Shown in pieces: positions 13,481 to 23,632 of a DNA stretch of 64,000 nt (its first letter is position 1; the number at the start of each line of letters is the position of its first letter). The position numbers and the translations under genes are program-made. Below the pieces are notes generated by a model that saw only the letters and a program-made list of their open reading frames with translations, did no database searches and was not told the DNA's origin. Location: contig CM028885.1 in NCBI GenBank assembly GCA_016801885.1, positions 1,424,955 through 1,488,954 on the forward strand. Reading direction: 5' to 3'. The DNA is from Toxotes chatareus (Eukaryota > Chordata > Actinopteri > Toxotidae).

Positions 13481-14120
13481 AAAAGTCTATAATATAGTTC
13501 AACTTGTACTATTGACCATATAAACTGTGTGCAAAAGAGCATAGAGGTGAGAATTCATACTCCACACAGCCCAGTGGGCTTTAACCATGTCATCCTCAAT
13601 GATCAGTCATTTGTATTTTGTGCGTTTTTGCGTTTATGACAATGTTTGTTGTAGGAGACAGGGATTTGCCACATAACATTAATATCAGACTAATGTGGTG
13701 GACATCTGACCTTTGGTGGTTCACCCTGTAACTTGTGTGAGATTTAGGGTGAAAATGAGTAGAATCCTCTCAGGATGTTGGTTGGTGTGATGTGATGAGA
13801 TGATGTGACGGTCTGATAGTGGAGGACGTGGAACAGATGGTCCCCTTTCTACTGTGCGCCTGCCCCTGGATTATGCATGGTAGACACATGACAGCCAGCC
13901 AATGGACTTGGGGTTGCGGGGGGGTATTATTGTTAACAGTAGTGTAGTGACGGATTCACATCTGACAGTATTACTGGTGCATGTGGGGAGGGTTGGGGGG
14001 GATGATAGAGTGTGATTGTCATGTTTTTATTATCCTCTTTGTGTGGGAAGGTTGGAAAGCATGCAGAGTACATATTTAAATAAGATTACAAAGGTGAATT
14101 TGTGTTTGTGCTGAATAGCT
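13481..14120. other. Intergenic DNA, no gene recognised
   Basis: Non-coding, locally G-rich near 13915-14005, with no domain or repeat that I can name. Confidence 0.45.
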
Positions 14121-14290
14121 TTAGGAGAGGTCACAGTGAGTCTGTAGCCAGTTCTTGTTGTGCGATTGCTGAACTTCCATAAAAATCAGATGTATTGACT
14201 GGTCAATGTCACAGCTGTGGTCTCGGCGTTGCTTTTAAATCAGCCTTCCCAGACTCTAAGCACCGTCCCAGTTAAGCTGACAGTGTGAGA
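14121..14290. repeat. Serpin-array edge repeat, copy 1
   Basis: The segment starting TTTAGGAGAGGTCAC and continuing through GCCAGTTCTTGTTGTG and AACTTCCAT to AGCACCGTCC recurs at 32580-32700, and its first part at 15350-15395. The three copies mark where serpin units begin or end and record earlier rounds of duplication. Confidence 0.7.
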
Positions 14291-14339
14291 CAAAGTGAAA
14301 TTACAGATTTCAAGCAAAAACACGACCCACAGCAAAAAT

Positions 14340-14640
14340 TTAAAAAAAAGAAAAAAAAGAATTGTGAGTTTAAAGTTAGAATTCTGAATTTATTCTCAGA
14401 ATTAAAGGCAGAATTCTTTTTTTTTTTCTCCAAATGTGGCCTTAATCCTCTTTCATAAATCTCTGATGAGCAGCTGCCACAAAAACTTTAATCTAAGGAT
14501 TCTGACTTCAATCTCAGAATTCAGATTTTTTTTCTGAGAATTCTGACTTTTTTTTTTTTTTCCAAATATGATCCTAATCCTCTTCCGTAAATTGTTGACA
14601 AGCATCTGCCACAAAAAACTGTGACGAAAAACAAAAAACT
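14340..14640. repeat. Tandemly duplicated AGAATTCTGA/T-tract repeat
   Basis: Two roughly 130-bp units each contain CAGAATTCT-type inverted motifs, a T tract, a CCAAATATG/CCAAATGTG step, TAATCCTCTTNCGTAAAT and GCATCTGCCACAAAAA. The units are diverged. It resembles a common fish interspersed repeat, family not identified. Confidence 0.7.
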
Positions 14641-14892
14641 CACACAGTATAAACAGGAAACGCTGGTATCCAATCAGAGACAGCTTTCCTGCCATCTGAA
14701 GTGGAAGTCTCAGGTTCTCTGGAACCTTATCTCTTGTTTGAGATGTTATCTCTTGTTTGTGATGTTCTCTGGAATTTTATCTTTTCGTTGATCGTCCAAC
14801 TCCTCAGTCAGATATCTGGGTGTGTTTGATTTACTAAATGTTTTGCTTTCATGCAGCTTCTCACGGCCATTGAAACCTTATATCTTTCTGGG

Positions 14893-15127
14893 GAAGACCT
14901 GGTCTGATTAGGAGAGACGGTATCCATCCCACTTTGGAAAGAGCTGCTCTCATATCTAGAAATCTCATATCTATTAACAGGCCAAAACCATGGCAACCCA
15001 GAGATGAGACCAGGAGGCAGAGTTGCAGTCTTACATGCTTCTCTGTGCTTCCATTAGAGCCATCACCCTCCCATAACCCCCAAGGAAACTGTGTCTGCCC
15101 CCCGACCACCTAAATTTATTCACTGCA
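14893..15127 (+). mobile_element. LINE ORF1-like fragment fused to serpin relic (copy 1)
   Basis: It starts GGTCTGATTAGGAGAGACGG and corresponds closely to 20785-21000. In the second copy the translation reads RRDGIHSTLDGAALISRNL, and the DGIH block looks like the D-x-x-H of SGNH-type esterases in CR1/L2-type LINE ORF1 proteins. The fragment runs directly into a serpin last-exon relic at 15128. Confidence 0.65.
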
Positions 15128-15340
15128 CTTCACTGCAGACCATCCCTTCCTCTTCTTCATCCGACATAATCCCACCATGAGCGTTCTCTTTGCCAGCCAA
15201 TTCTGCTGTTGCACCTTCACACCATAACAAGTACAAAACTTTCTCCATGGGAACTTCACCCAGATTTTGAAACTAGAACTTCCAGTTCCAGTGAAGTCTG
15301 AATAATCTTTGTTTCATCATGAGCTTCAGGCACACCTGTA
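15128..15340 (+). pseudogene. Serpin last-exon relic 1 with 3' UTR-like tail
   Basis: Positions 15128-15208 read FTADHPFLFFIRHNPTMSVL and on to a diverged C-terminus (ASQFCCCT in place of AGRFCSPV), the end of a clade B serpin. The loop and the rest of the gene are missing and no stop follows at the usual place. The following tail (CACCATAACAAGTACA near 15220) is also found at 32430-32530. It is a decayed copy of the neighbouring genes. Confidence 0.85.
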
Positions 15341-15589
15341 CTACACCTTAGGAGAGGTCACTGTGATTTTGTAGCCAGTTCTTATTGTTTCCGTGTGGGT
15401 GTCTTTGATTTACTAAATGTTTTACCTTCTTGCAGCTTCTCACAGCCAGTGAAACCTTGTAGCGTGCAATTCTTGTTACATTCCACAAACAAAATATGGT
15501 TCAGCTCTACACATAATGGACCATCATCTGCTGCATGATTTGACCTTTCAGCTTCCATGCACAGATGCACAGTGTGACAGAGTGAAACC

Positions 15590-16190
15590 TCAGCTGAGAA
15601 TGTCAGGGGTGTATCTGTTTTTAATTCAGTTTTCAACTGATGCTTCACACACAGAAATCTGTGTGTTACAGAAAGACACCTGATCACCAGAGAGCGAGAG
15701 GAAAAGTGTGTGTCAGTCAGCAGTCGGTTTCTCATTCAGTGTGTGATGGCAGGATTTCATTATTTGCTTTCTAGCCACTTTGTATAATAGGATGAACTTG
15801 ATTAAGGCCATGCTCATGAATTCTCTAGTGGACAGTCTAAACAGGACATGTTACCGGAGAAACTATGACTGAAGTCTGAGTCATCGTTGTTTCATCACAA
15901 GCTGCAGAAACACAGAGGGTTCAGGAACCCACATGAGAAAGTGAAACCTGAGCTGAGAATGTCGAGGGCGTGTCAGTCTATAAGTCAGTCTACAACGGAT
16001 GCTTCACACAGAAATCTTTGTGTTACAGAGAGACTCCTGATCACCAGAGGACAAGAGGAAATCTGTGTGTCAGTAAGTAGATAATGTTTCTCTTTCAGTG
16101 TGTGATGGCAGGATTTCATTATTTGCTTTGTAGACGCTTTGTATAACAGGAAGAACTTGATTAAGGTGATTCTCATTTTTGAACCCAACA
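15590..16190 (+). promoter_or_regulatory. Serpin copy A 5' region with a duplicated leader exon
   Basis: Two diverged repeats (about 15590-15830 and 15945-16190) share CACACAGAAATCT, a CCTGATCACCAGAG step, GTGTGTGATGGCAGGATTTC and TTGATTAAGG. The downstream repeat carries a good splice donor, TGTCA|GTAAGT at 16074; the upstream one reads GTCAGC at that place. I infer that the downstream repeat contains the non-coding first exon, spliced to the acceptor ending at 16722. The transcription start is not visible. Confidence 0.5.
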
Positions 16191-16727
16191 TGCTTCAAAG
16201 CTAATGTTTGTTCCATACTGGGTTCAGTTCCGAGTATCCCTGTGCCCAGAGCGAACCTGATCAGGCTCTGACTGCTCTCCACACATGCGGTAGTTTGACA
16301 GCAGCTTTGGATTCTCTTATCTGACTAAATCTTGTGAAGCAACGGCACTGCAGCAGAACCAGGGCCTTTTCCAAGAGCTGAGCAGACTCAGCAGTCCCAG
16401 AGGAAACAACTGCAGTACTGCCAGCCCTCTGTTTCCTCTGAAGCACTGGGCACATTGGGCAAACTGGTGTTAGACTGTGCTCGAACTGTCTCTGTCACTG
16501 TGGCATCAGGAGACAAATGAAGTACTGCCTGCCATCAGTCCAGTCCATCAGTGTCTCAGGGCAGACTGCATGGACCCCTTACTCCACCCACTGAAACGGA
16601 GGTCGCATAAATACTAAACAATAAATACTGAGTCCTGTTTTTTAAATAGTCTTACATTGTGTTTGTGTGTTCCAACAATAGATGATTGTAGTGATGAATG
16701 TATTTCTCTGCTTTCTTTGTAGACACA

Positions 16728-19492
16728 ATGGCATCGTCGTCATCATCATCAGTCCCTCTGTCCAAGGCCAACATCACCTTCTGTCTGGACCTGTTCCAAA
16801 AGCTGAACAATAACAACAAGACAGCAAATATCTTCTTCTCTCCTTTTAGCATCTCTTCAGCCCTGGCTATGGTGACACTGGGGGCCAGGGGCAACACAGC
16901 CAAACAGATATCAGAGGTACAGTACACACACACACACGCACACACACCTGTCTGTAGAAATTAAAACTCAAATCAAGTGTTTATACATCCCTGGCATTGC
17001 AGGGTGGGCTGATGTTAAGCTTTATAGAAGATGATTAGGGTCACATGTAGAAAAAAAAAAGCCCACAAGTGGCTGTATTGATGGGCAGAACCAGAAGATG
17101 TGACTATAACTGACATAAGATTCACAACACAACACTCCTTCCAGCAGTTTGATCTTTTTTTTTTTTTAAACAATTATATTAAGCTTGTTTCACTGGTGTT
17201 ATTAAATAGCATGATTGTAATTTCCATACATACTCTCTCCAATAGGAGATAAAGCCTGTTTGATCTGGGTCTATAATATGCAGGATGATCTTTGACAATC
17301 TATCTACTGTAATGCTGCTTAACAGATGTTGGTCTACATTCAGTAAAGTTATTGGTCTGTAATATCAGTAGGATCCTTATCTTCTTTTTGTGTGACTGTG
17401 ATTAGAGAGCTGCACCAAGTGTTTGCCCACTGACTATGATCTAAGGCCCAGTTCGATGTTCTTTCTAAGATTGGGATGAGTTTGTTATCAAATTAGCTCC
17501 CTGGACATTTACCCTTTTTAATGTCTTTTTTTTTTTCTTTTTTATAATGTAACTGGCAAAATCATTCATTCATTTTGTTCATCTGTTATCTGCAACAGTT
17601 TCATTCCAGATCAATATTCTTTCATTCTATTTTGAGAGAGCAGATTGTTATCAGTCCTATAAAGTTTTCATTTACTGCAAATACCACTTGTCTTCTTTGT
17701 CCACAGTGTCTGAAAACCCAGGACTGTCAGGATGAGGTCCACGCTGGTTTTGCCCAACTGCTGAGTGAGCTCAACAAGGCTGGTGCTCCGTACGCTCTCA
17801 GCGTGGCCAACAGACTGTACGGGGAACAGTCCTGCCAGTTTATTGAGGTGCCAGTGATGCCAATGTGTGTTGATGTGCATCTTCATGCATATGTGTGTGT
17901 GTGTTCTGACATTATGAATGAGAGGCACAAAGAGGTATTTTAACATTTTTAAAACAGGTCAGCAAACAGCAAAGCAAAGCAACAATGATTTTTTTTTTAA
18001 ATGAGAAGAGATGATTTAGTGTCAGTGAGTTCATAAATGTGTTGTTTGTGTGTTCAGGATTTCTTAACACAAACCAGGACTCACTACAACGCAGGGCTGG
18101 AGACTGTGGACTTCAAAACCAGCTTTAAGGCAGCCAGAGTCAAGATCAACAACTGGGTGGAGGAGAAGACAAAGGGTGGATCACACTCAGTAACATACAC
18201 ACTATGGGTTTAGTGCATGACCCCATCAATCCAGCACAGAATATGTTAAAGAAGCTGCTGTGTTAATGCTGAAAGTGTGTGGGAGTAACTTTCTGTTTTA
18301 TTAGGTTAAACTCTCCTGTTCACCTGTGTGGTAAATTGAAGTTAGGAGGCAAAACACAGGCCTGGAAACACAACAGTTCTTCACTGTTTCTCACTGAGTC
18401 TTCATATAACTATGTTCTATGTGTGGATGGAAACATTGCTGTGGTCTCTGTGACCTTGCTTCTCACTGACACCATCATGTGTTTCAGGTAAAATCAAAGA
18501 TATAGTGACTGAAGGCGACGTGGACAGCATGACCAGACTGGTGCTGGTCAATGCCCTGTACTTTAAAGGCTCCTGGGACCAAACGTTCCATAGTGCACGT
18601 ACTAAAGACGCTGACTTCAAACTGAACAAGGTGAAACTGCACAAAGAAACACAAAAACAGTCAGTGATGACTCAGGATGTGGTAGCAGGTCTAATGACTG
18701 GTACAGTGCAGGTCTCTGGTACAGTGCAAGACAGTGTTTTGGTGTATTGCTTTAGAAACTACACATAGTTTATGTCTGTGTTGTGGAACTTTTGATTCAA
18801 CACTTTTAAAAGTTCATGTTTGAAACTTCAAGCTGTATTTAATCACTTAGAAGCTGCAGGGACAGAAAGACTCAAAATAAACTCATCAGTTTATCATATT
18901 AAATCACGTCTGTATGTTGTTATTATTGATTTATTATTTGATTATTGATTTGTTATCAGAGTTCTTCTTCTGCTCTTTTTCTTCAGAGGGAAACTAAGCT
19001 GGTGAAGATGATGACCCAGGACGCGTACTTTCCTCTGAGATTCATTCCTGAGATCGACTGCCAGGTAATCAAACAACTGATTAATCGGTCATTATTAGCT
19101 GTTAAATGATCAGGTAAGAACTCCTCAACATCAACCAATCATCAGTCATCACCCCTGTTCAAAAAGTAATTTCTCTCTCATAGTTTGTTTGTCTTTCTGT
19201 CAGCAGAATATTTGCTTAAAATCTGTGATGAGATTTCCATCAGATTTCAGCAGCACATCCTGTCACTGTCACAGTGACAGGAACAAAGACTTGAGTGCCC
19301 ATGAAGGTTGATGGTTTTGCTGGTTGAATGCAATCGTCATAAGTCTGACCAGTTTACACATGTGCTGCATGTGTGAAACCTTCTGTTGTTCAGATCCTAG
19401 AGATGCCTTACAAAGAGAAGGAGCTCAGCATGCTCATCTTTCTACCAAAGGAGATCCAGGATGATACAACTGGTCTGGAGAAGGTAAAAAAA

Positions 19493-19527
<35 letters not shown>

Positions 19528-20134
19528 AAACATGCACTCTGACAGGACTAGCTGTTGACACTGTATCCTCCTCCCAGCTGGAGCAGCAGCTGACCTATGA
19601 GAAATTTGTGGAGTGGACTCGTCCAGACATGATGCCTGAAGCTAACGTTGATGTGAGTCTGCCTCGATTCAAGATGGAGGAGACGTATGACCTGAACAAT
19701 ATCCTGAAAAACATGGGCATTGTGGACGCTTTTGATGCTATGAAGAGTGACTTCTCTGGTGAGACATATACATGGACCATATCCGATGTTTAAATGTAGT
19801 ACACTCATAGAAAGGTCCAAATCACAAGGTGGCCTGCATACTGATTATTGTGTATAGATAAACACATGAAGTGCAGTTATTATTCTTTCTCTCTCATGTG
19901 ACAGGCATGTCAGAGGCCGGAGACCTGTTCCTGTCAAAAGTCTCCCACAAGGCTTTTGTGGAGGTGAACGAGGAGGGAACTGAGGCTGCTGCAGCCACTA
20001 CTGTCTTTTTTCAGCGTGAGAGTGGCTGTTTAAAAAAGAAGTACTTCACTGCCGACCATCCCTTCCTCTTCTTCATCCGACATAACCCCACCATGAGCGT
20101 TCTCTTTGCCGGCCGATTCTGCTCCCCCGTGTGA
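16728..20134 (+). CDS. serpinb1l: Clade B serpin, leukocyte elastase inhibitor-like, copy A
   Basis: Eight coding exons: 16728-16916, 17707-17847, 18058-18175, 18488-18630, 18987-19064, 19394-19483, 19578-19758, 19905-20134. All junctions are GT/AG and in phase, giving 389 residues against about 379 for human SERPINB1. Clade B serpins are intracellular suicide inhibitors of serine proteases, and no signal peptide is present. Landmarks are FFSPFSISSALAMV, ANRLYGEQ, VLVNALYFKGSW, SLPRFKMEE, the hinge EEGTEAAAAT and the C-terminal FTADHPFLFFIRHNP. The N-terminus has an unusual run of six Ser. Counting from the hinge (Gly = P15), P1-P1' is Glu-Ser within QRESGCLKKKY, which does not predict an elastase inhibitor. 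A basic residue at P2 leaves a trypsin-like alternative. Poly(A) signal AATAAA is at 20411. The exact orthologue within the fish serpinb1-like group is uncertain. Confidence 0.93.
19492..19525. repeat. A-run plus (CA)n microsatellite in serpin A intron
   Basis: About 12 CA units lie a few bases after the donor of coding exon 6 and differ in length from copy B (30550-30586). Confidence 0.95.
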
Positions 20135-20589
20135 GCACTGTGTCCCTTGGAGCAGTGAGACTCAACCAGTGTAGGGTTACATTTAATGTCCAGTAGCTAC
20201 AGTCAAAGTGTTTAGCATTGAGAATCATTGTTTTTGATGTATCAAACAAGCTGTTGAGCTGCTGAACAATAAGTGCAAGGCTTTGAAATGTAGCTTTGAA
20301 ACTCCCTGCATTAAGCAATTTTGACTGTGCATTTATAGCTTTGTTACTGCTATTTCTGTGTTGCTGCACACTGGACCAGTGCTTCATGTGAACTGCACCA
20401 TGATTATGAAAATAAAACATGATTGCAGTCACATCTGAGTCATTTTTGTTTCATCACATTTCATCCTGTGATCCAGATGTTTTATGCTCCTGTAGACCTA
20501 TATGCAACGTCCCATTTATTTCTGAAGTCCTTGGAAAATCTCTTGTGAATCAGTTGTGTGATTATTTGCATATGAATTGTGTTTGAAGA

Positions 20590-20785
20590 TTTTCAGTCAG
20601 GTTTCAGAGGATATCACAGAGCACAAAAACAGAACTGGTGAACGTTACCAATGATGTTCTTGTTGCCTTAGACCTTGAACTCATCTCTATAGTTGTCCTG
20701 CTCAATCTTCATCAAACCATATTTATGGGATGGATTCCACTTTGTACATGTTCACAGTGACTCTTAGGCCTGTGGTCTGTGTTAG
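20590..20785 (+). mobile_element. Decayed LINE reverse-transcriptase piece in serpin 3' flank (A)
   Basis: The sequence (TTCAGTCAGGTTTCAGAGG near 20592, CTTAGACCTTGAACTCATC near 20669) matches the N-terminal RT region of a fish LINE (compare 21473-21705), but frames are broken. Copy B has the same piece at 31650-31850, so it predates the duplication. Confidence 0.6.
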
Positions 20786-21210
20786 GTCTGATTAGGAGGG
20801 ACGGTATCCATTCCACTTTGGACGGAGCTGCTCTCATATCTAGAAATCTGGACGAGTTTATTAACAGGCCAAAACCATGGCAACCCAGAGCTGAGACCAG
20901 GAGGCAGAGTTGCAGTCTTACGTGCTTCTCTGTGCTTCCATTAGAGCTGTTACCCTCCCATAACCCCAAAGAAACTGTGTCTGCCCCCAGACCACCTAAA
21001 TTTATTAAATCAAAAGTAAACAGAAGAGGGGTTAGTCATGAAAACCTAATAAAAACTAAGACCACCACTGCAAAAGAAAACTGGAGAATTAAATGTGGAT
21101 GATTGAACTAGATTATCGGTTTAATTATCAGTTTGATTTATTCTGTCTTACTGAAACCTGGCTATGTCATGATGATTATGTCAGTCTAAATGAATCCACT
21201 CGAGCAGGGG
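20785..21210 (+). mobile_element. LINE fragment (ORF1 tail and start of endonuclease)
   Basis: An SGNH-like DGIH block lies near 20810. Farther on the frames read RGVSHENLIKTKTTTAK, then FDLFCLTETWL and DDYVSLNEST (21130-21200), the N-terminal part of a LINE apurinic-type endonuclease. The fragment ends abruptly at serpin sequence at 21211. Inactive. Confidence 0.7.
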
Positions 21211-21471
21211 CGAGGAGGGAACTGAGGCTGCTTCTGCCACTGCTGTCTTTTTCAGGTTGATGAGCACCAGATACCTACTTCACTGCAGACCATCCCTTCC
21301 TCTTCTTCATCCGACATAACCCCACCATGAGCGTTCTCTTTGCCGGCCGATTCTGCTCCCCTGTGTGAGCACTGTGTCCCTTGGAGCAGTGAGACTCAAC
21401 CAGTGGAGGGTTACATTTAATGTCCAGTAGCTACAGTCAAAGTGTTTAGCATTGAGAATCATTGTTTTTGA
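21211..21471 (+). pseudogene. Serpin last-exon relic 2 with its own reactive loop
   Basis: The relic begins at EEGTEAASATAVFF (hinge) and continues RLMSTR; it then shifts frame by one base near 21268-21272 before FTADHPFLFFIRHNPTMSVL. The serpin stop and 3' UTR follow to 21471 (GAGAATCATTGTTTTTGA). All upstream exons are missing. By the same count as the intact genes, P1-P1' would be Met-Ser. It is not functional, but it preserves a third loop sequence from the array. Confidence 0.9.
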
Positions 21472-21472
21472 G

Positions 21473-21790
21473 CCTCCACATCAGAACCTGAACTGGTGGA
21501 AGTTACCAACAATTTTCTCATGGCCTCAGACCTTGAACTCATCTCTTTGGTTGTCCTCTTCGATCTTAGTGCTGCATTTGACACGGTCAACATTTTATTA
21601 CAGAGACTGGAACATGTCATTGGGATTGTAGAAACAGCACTAGACAGGTTAAAGTCATATTTATCCGATAGATTCCAGTTTGTTCATGTTAACGATGAGT
21701 CTTAGACCTGGGGCCTAAGGTTTAGAGTCACTGTTACATTTAAAGTTACATTTAAATTCCCATCCAATATTTTCAGGAGCACAAATTTAC
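21473..21790 (+). mobile_element. LINE reverse-transcriptase fragment
   Basis: The frame 21496-21705 contains LVVLFDLSAAFDTVN, a hallmark block of non-LTR retrotransposon RT (first catalytic Asp region), and LKSYLSDRFQFV. The rest of the RT, including the catalytic YADD block, is missing. The tail at 21720-21786 matches the end of serpin unit B at 31850-31915, so this piece belongs to a third, mostly deleted serpin unit. Confidence 0.8.
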
Positions 21791-21835
21791 CGGAAATCCT
21801 TAGACTTAGACTTAGAGTTAGACTTGTTTTATTGT

Positions 21836-21866
21836 CATTCAACAAACACACTGTGTTTGTTGAATG
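21836..21866. repeat. 31-bp near-perfect palindrome at the element's left edge
   Basis: Two 15-bp arms (CATTCAACAAACACA and its complement) flank a single base. It sits exactly where the inverted integrase copy begins. Confidence 0.9.
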
Positions 21867-22189
21867 GGAGTCCAAACACTGTAAAAAACTTAATCAAAGC
21901 TTTAGAGATAGCCGTTGCTGTTATCTTCCTCAAAGGGATGGCTTCTGGAAATCTGGTTGCTGCGCACATAATTGTCAAAAGGTACTGATTACCTGACTTG
22001 CAGCGTGGAAGAGGACCGACACAGTCAACCAAGACACGTTCAAATGGTTCACCAGCGACAGGAATAGGATGGAGGGGTGCTACAGGGATCTTTTGATTTG
22101 GTTTACCAACCATCTGGCACACGTGGCAAGATCAACAGTATTGGGAGACATCAGATTTAACACCAGGCCAATAAAAATCTCTCTCCACA
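21866..22189 (-). pseudogene. Inverted integrase fragment
   Basis: The complement reads the integrase zinc-binding end and core start (CHVCQMVGKPNQK, then VDCVGPLP, then FFTVFGLP). It is the mirror of 22667-22990 with only a few mismatches, so both arms come from one recent event or from sister copies. Confidence 0.95.
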
Positions 22190-22211
22190 GCTCCCAATAG
22201 ATGGTGTTTCA

Positions 22212-22466
22212 ATGCTCCTTGGGAATGATCTAGCTGGAGGTCAAGTTCATGCTGCTCCAAAAGTAAGGGTTGATCCTCATTTAGCTGATGCTCCAGATGA
22301 GTTGGCGCAAAAGTACCCAGACACTTTTCCTGTTTGTGCTGTCACTCGTGCCATGTCCAGGCAAGGAGATAAAAAGATAAAAACGTCTGACTCAGAAATC
22401 AATCTTTCAGACACATTTCTGGCAAGCAGAAATTTAGATCTCAGTGGATTTGACACAATGATCTCA
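22212..22466 (+). pseudogene. Ty3/gypsy protease end and linker
   Basis: The LLGNDLAGGQV block is typical of sequence just after the aspartic protease of Ty3/gypsy elements, followed by DELAQKYPDTFPVCAVTRAM. The protease active site (D-T/S-G) is not present in the window. Confidence 0.6.
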
Positions 22467-22535
22467 TGATCAGCTGGTACTAGAGCAAAGAGCTGACCCC
22501 ACATTAAATGTTCTCCATGAAGAGGCTGTTCTAAC

Positions 22536-23612
22536 ATGTCAAGTGAGGATGACTGGAGCAGTGTGTACCAGATTGTGGTTCCAAACCATTTTCGCCCTGA
22601 AATTTTGCGTTTGGCTCATGGCCACTGTCTTTCTGGACATTTAGGGGTCAGGAAGACTTGCGATCGTGTGGTGAGACATTTTTATTGGCCTGGTGTTAAA
22701 TCTGATGTCTCCCAATACTGTTGATCTTGCCACGTGTGCCAGATGGTTGGTAAACCAAATCAAAAGATCCCTGTAGCACCTCTCCATCCTATTCCTGTCG
22801 CTGGTGAACCATTTGAACGTGTCTTGGTTGACTGTGTTGGTCCTCTTCCACGCTGCAAGTCAGGTAATCAGTACCTTTTGACAATTATGTGCGCAGCAAC
22901 CAGATTTCCAGAAGCCATCCCTTTGAGGAAGATAACAGCAACGGCTATCTCTAAAGCTTTGATTAAGTTTTTTACAGTGTTTGGACTCCCAAAGGTTGTT
23001 CAGTCTGATCAGGGCTCAAATTTTATGAGTCGCACCTTTTCTCAAGTTCTTAAACAGTCGTCTATTCAGCATTGCACCTCTTCAGCATATCACCCAGAAT
23101 CTCAAGGTGCCTTAGAGAGGTTCCATCAAACTCTCAAAACTATGCTGCGGACCTACTGCATGGAGTTCAAGAAGGACTGGGATGAGGGGGTCCCACTGTT
23201 ACTTTTCGCGGTCAGAGAAGTGACCCAGGAGTCTGTTGGTTTCAGTCCAGCCGAGCTAGTGTTTGGGCATCCTGTGAGAGGCCCTCTGAAACTCCTGAAG
23301 GAGAAATGGCTGGACTGGAAATCCAGTCCGGCAACCAACTTGCTGGATTATGTTAGTGACTTTCGATTCAAGCTTACTAGAGCCTGTGAGCTTGCAAAGC
23401 ACAACTTAAATGTAGCCCAAGGGAAAATGAAGAACTGGTATGACAGGAAGGCTAAGCACGTTGTGTTTTCCCCAGGAGACCAAGTTCTTGTGTTGTTACC
23501 TGTGCTGGGATCTGCCCTACAGGCTCAGTACAGTGGACCATATGTCATCGAACGACAGGTTGGCGAGTATGATTATTTGGTGAAAACTCCTGACCGTAAA
23601 CGCAAGACTCAG
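22536..23612 (+). pseudogene. Ty3/gypsy integrase
   Basis: An HHCC zinc-binding domain (GHLGVRKTCDRVVRHFYWPG, then CHVC) is followed by the DDE core. The first Asp is in VDCVGPLP, the second in SDQGSNF and the Glu in ESQGALERFHQ. A C-terminal SH3-like part, PGDQVLVLLP, follows. An in-frame TGA at 22722 splits the zinc domain from the core. A TAG at 23613 ends the frame, and the RT continues in another frame. Confidence 0.92.
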
Positions 23613-23632
23613 TAGAAGTCTATCAGGTTAGA

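Larger units (their letters stand above)
15483..20785 (+). repeat. Segmental duplication unit A (serpin)
   Basis: The unit matches 25998-31850 over promoter, exons, introns and 3' flank, with an offset of about 10.5 kb (10505 at the start codon, 11061 at the stop). In the introns compared by eye there were only one or two differences in 300 bp. The main size difference is an interspersed repeat inserted in unit B at 27717-28262. Confidence 0.95.

Noticed and set aside
16698..16727. Upstream in-frame ATG giving MYFSAFFVDT before the serpin start
   Set aside because: It lies before the acceptor TTTGTAG (ending at 16722), so it is intron sequence.
19259..19281. CCTGTCACTGT palindrome in serpin intron
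   Set aside because: Short (11-bp arms); present in both copies simply through duplication, with no sign of function.
21836..21866. Palindrome as a Ty3/gypsy 5' LTR end
   Set aside because: It lacks the TGTTACA end of the 3' LTR and any LTR sequence beside it.
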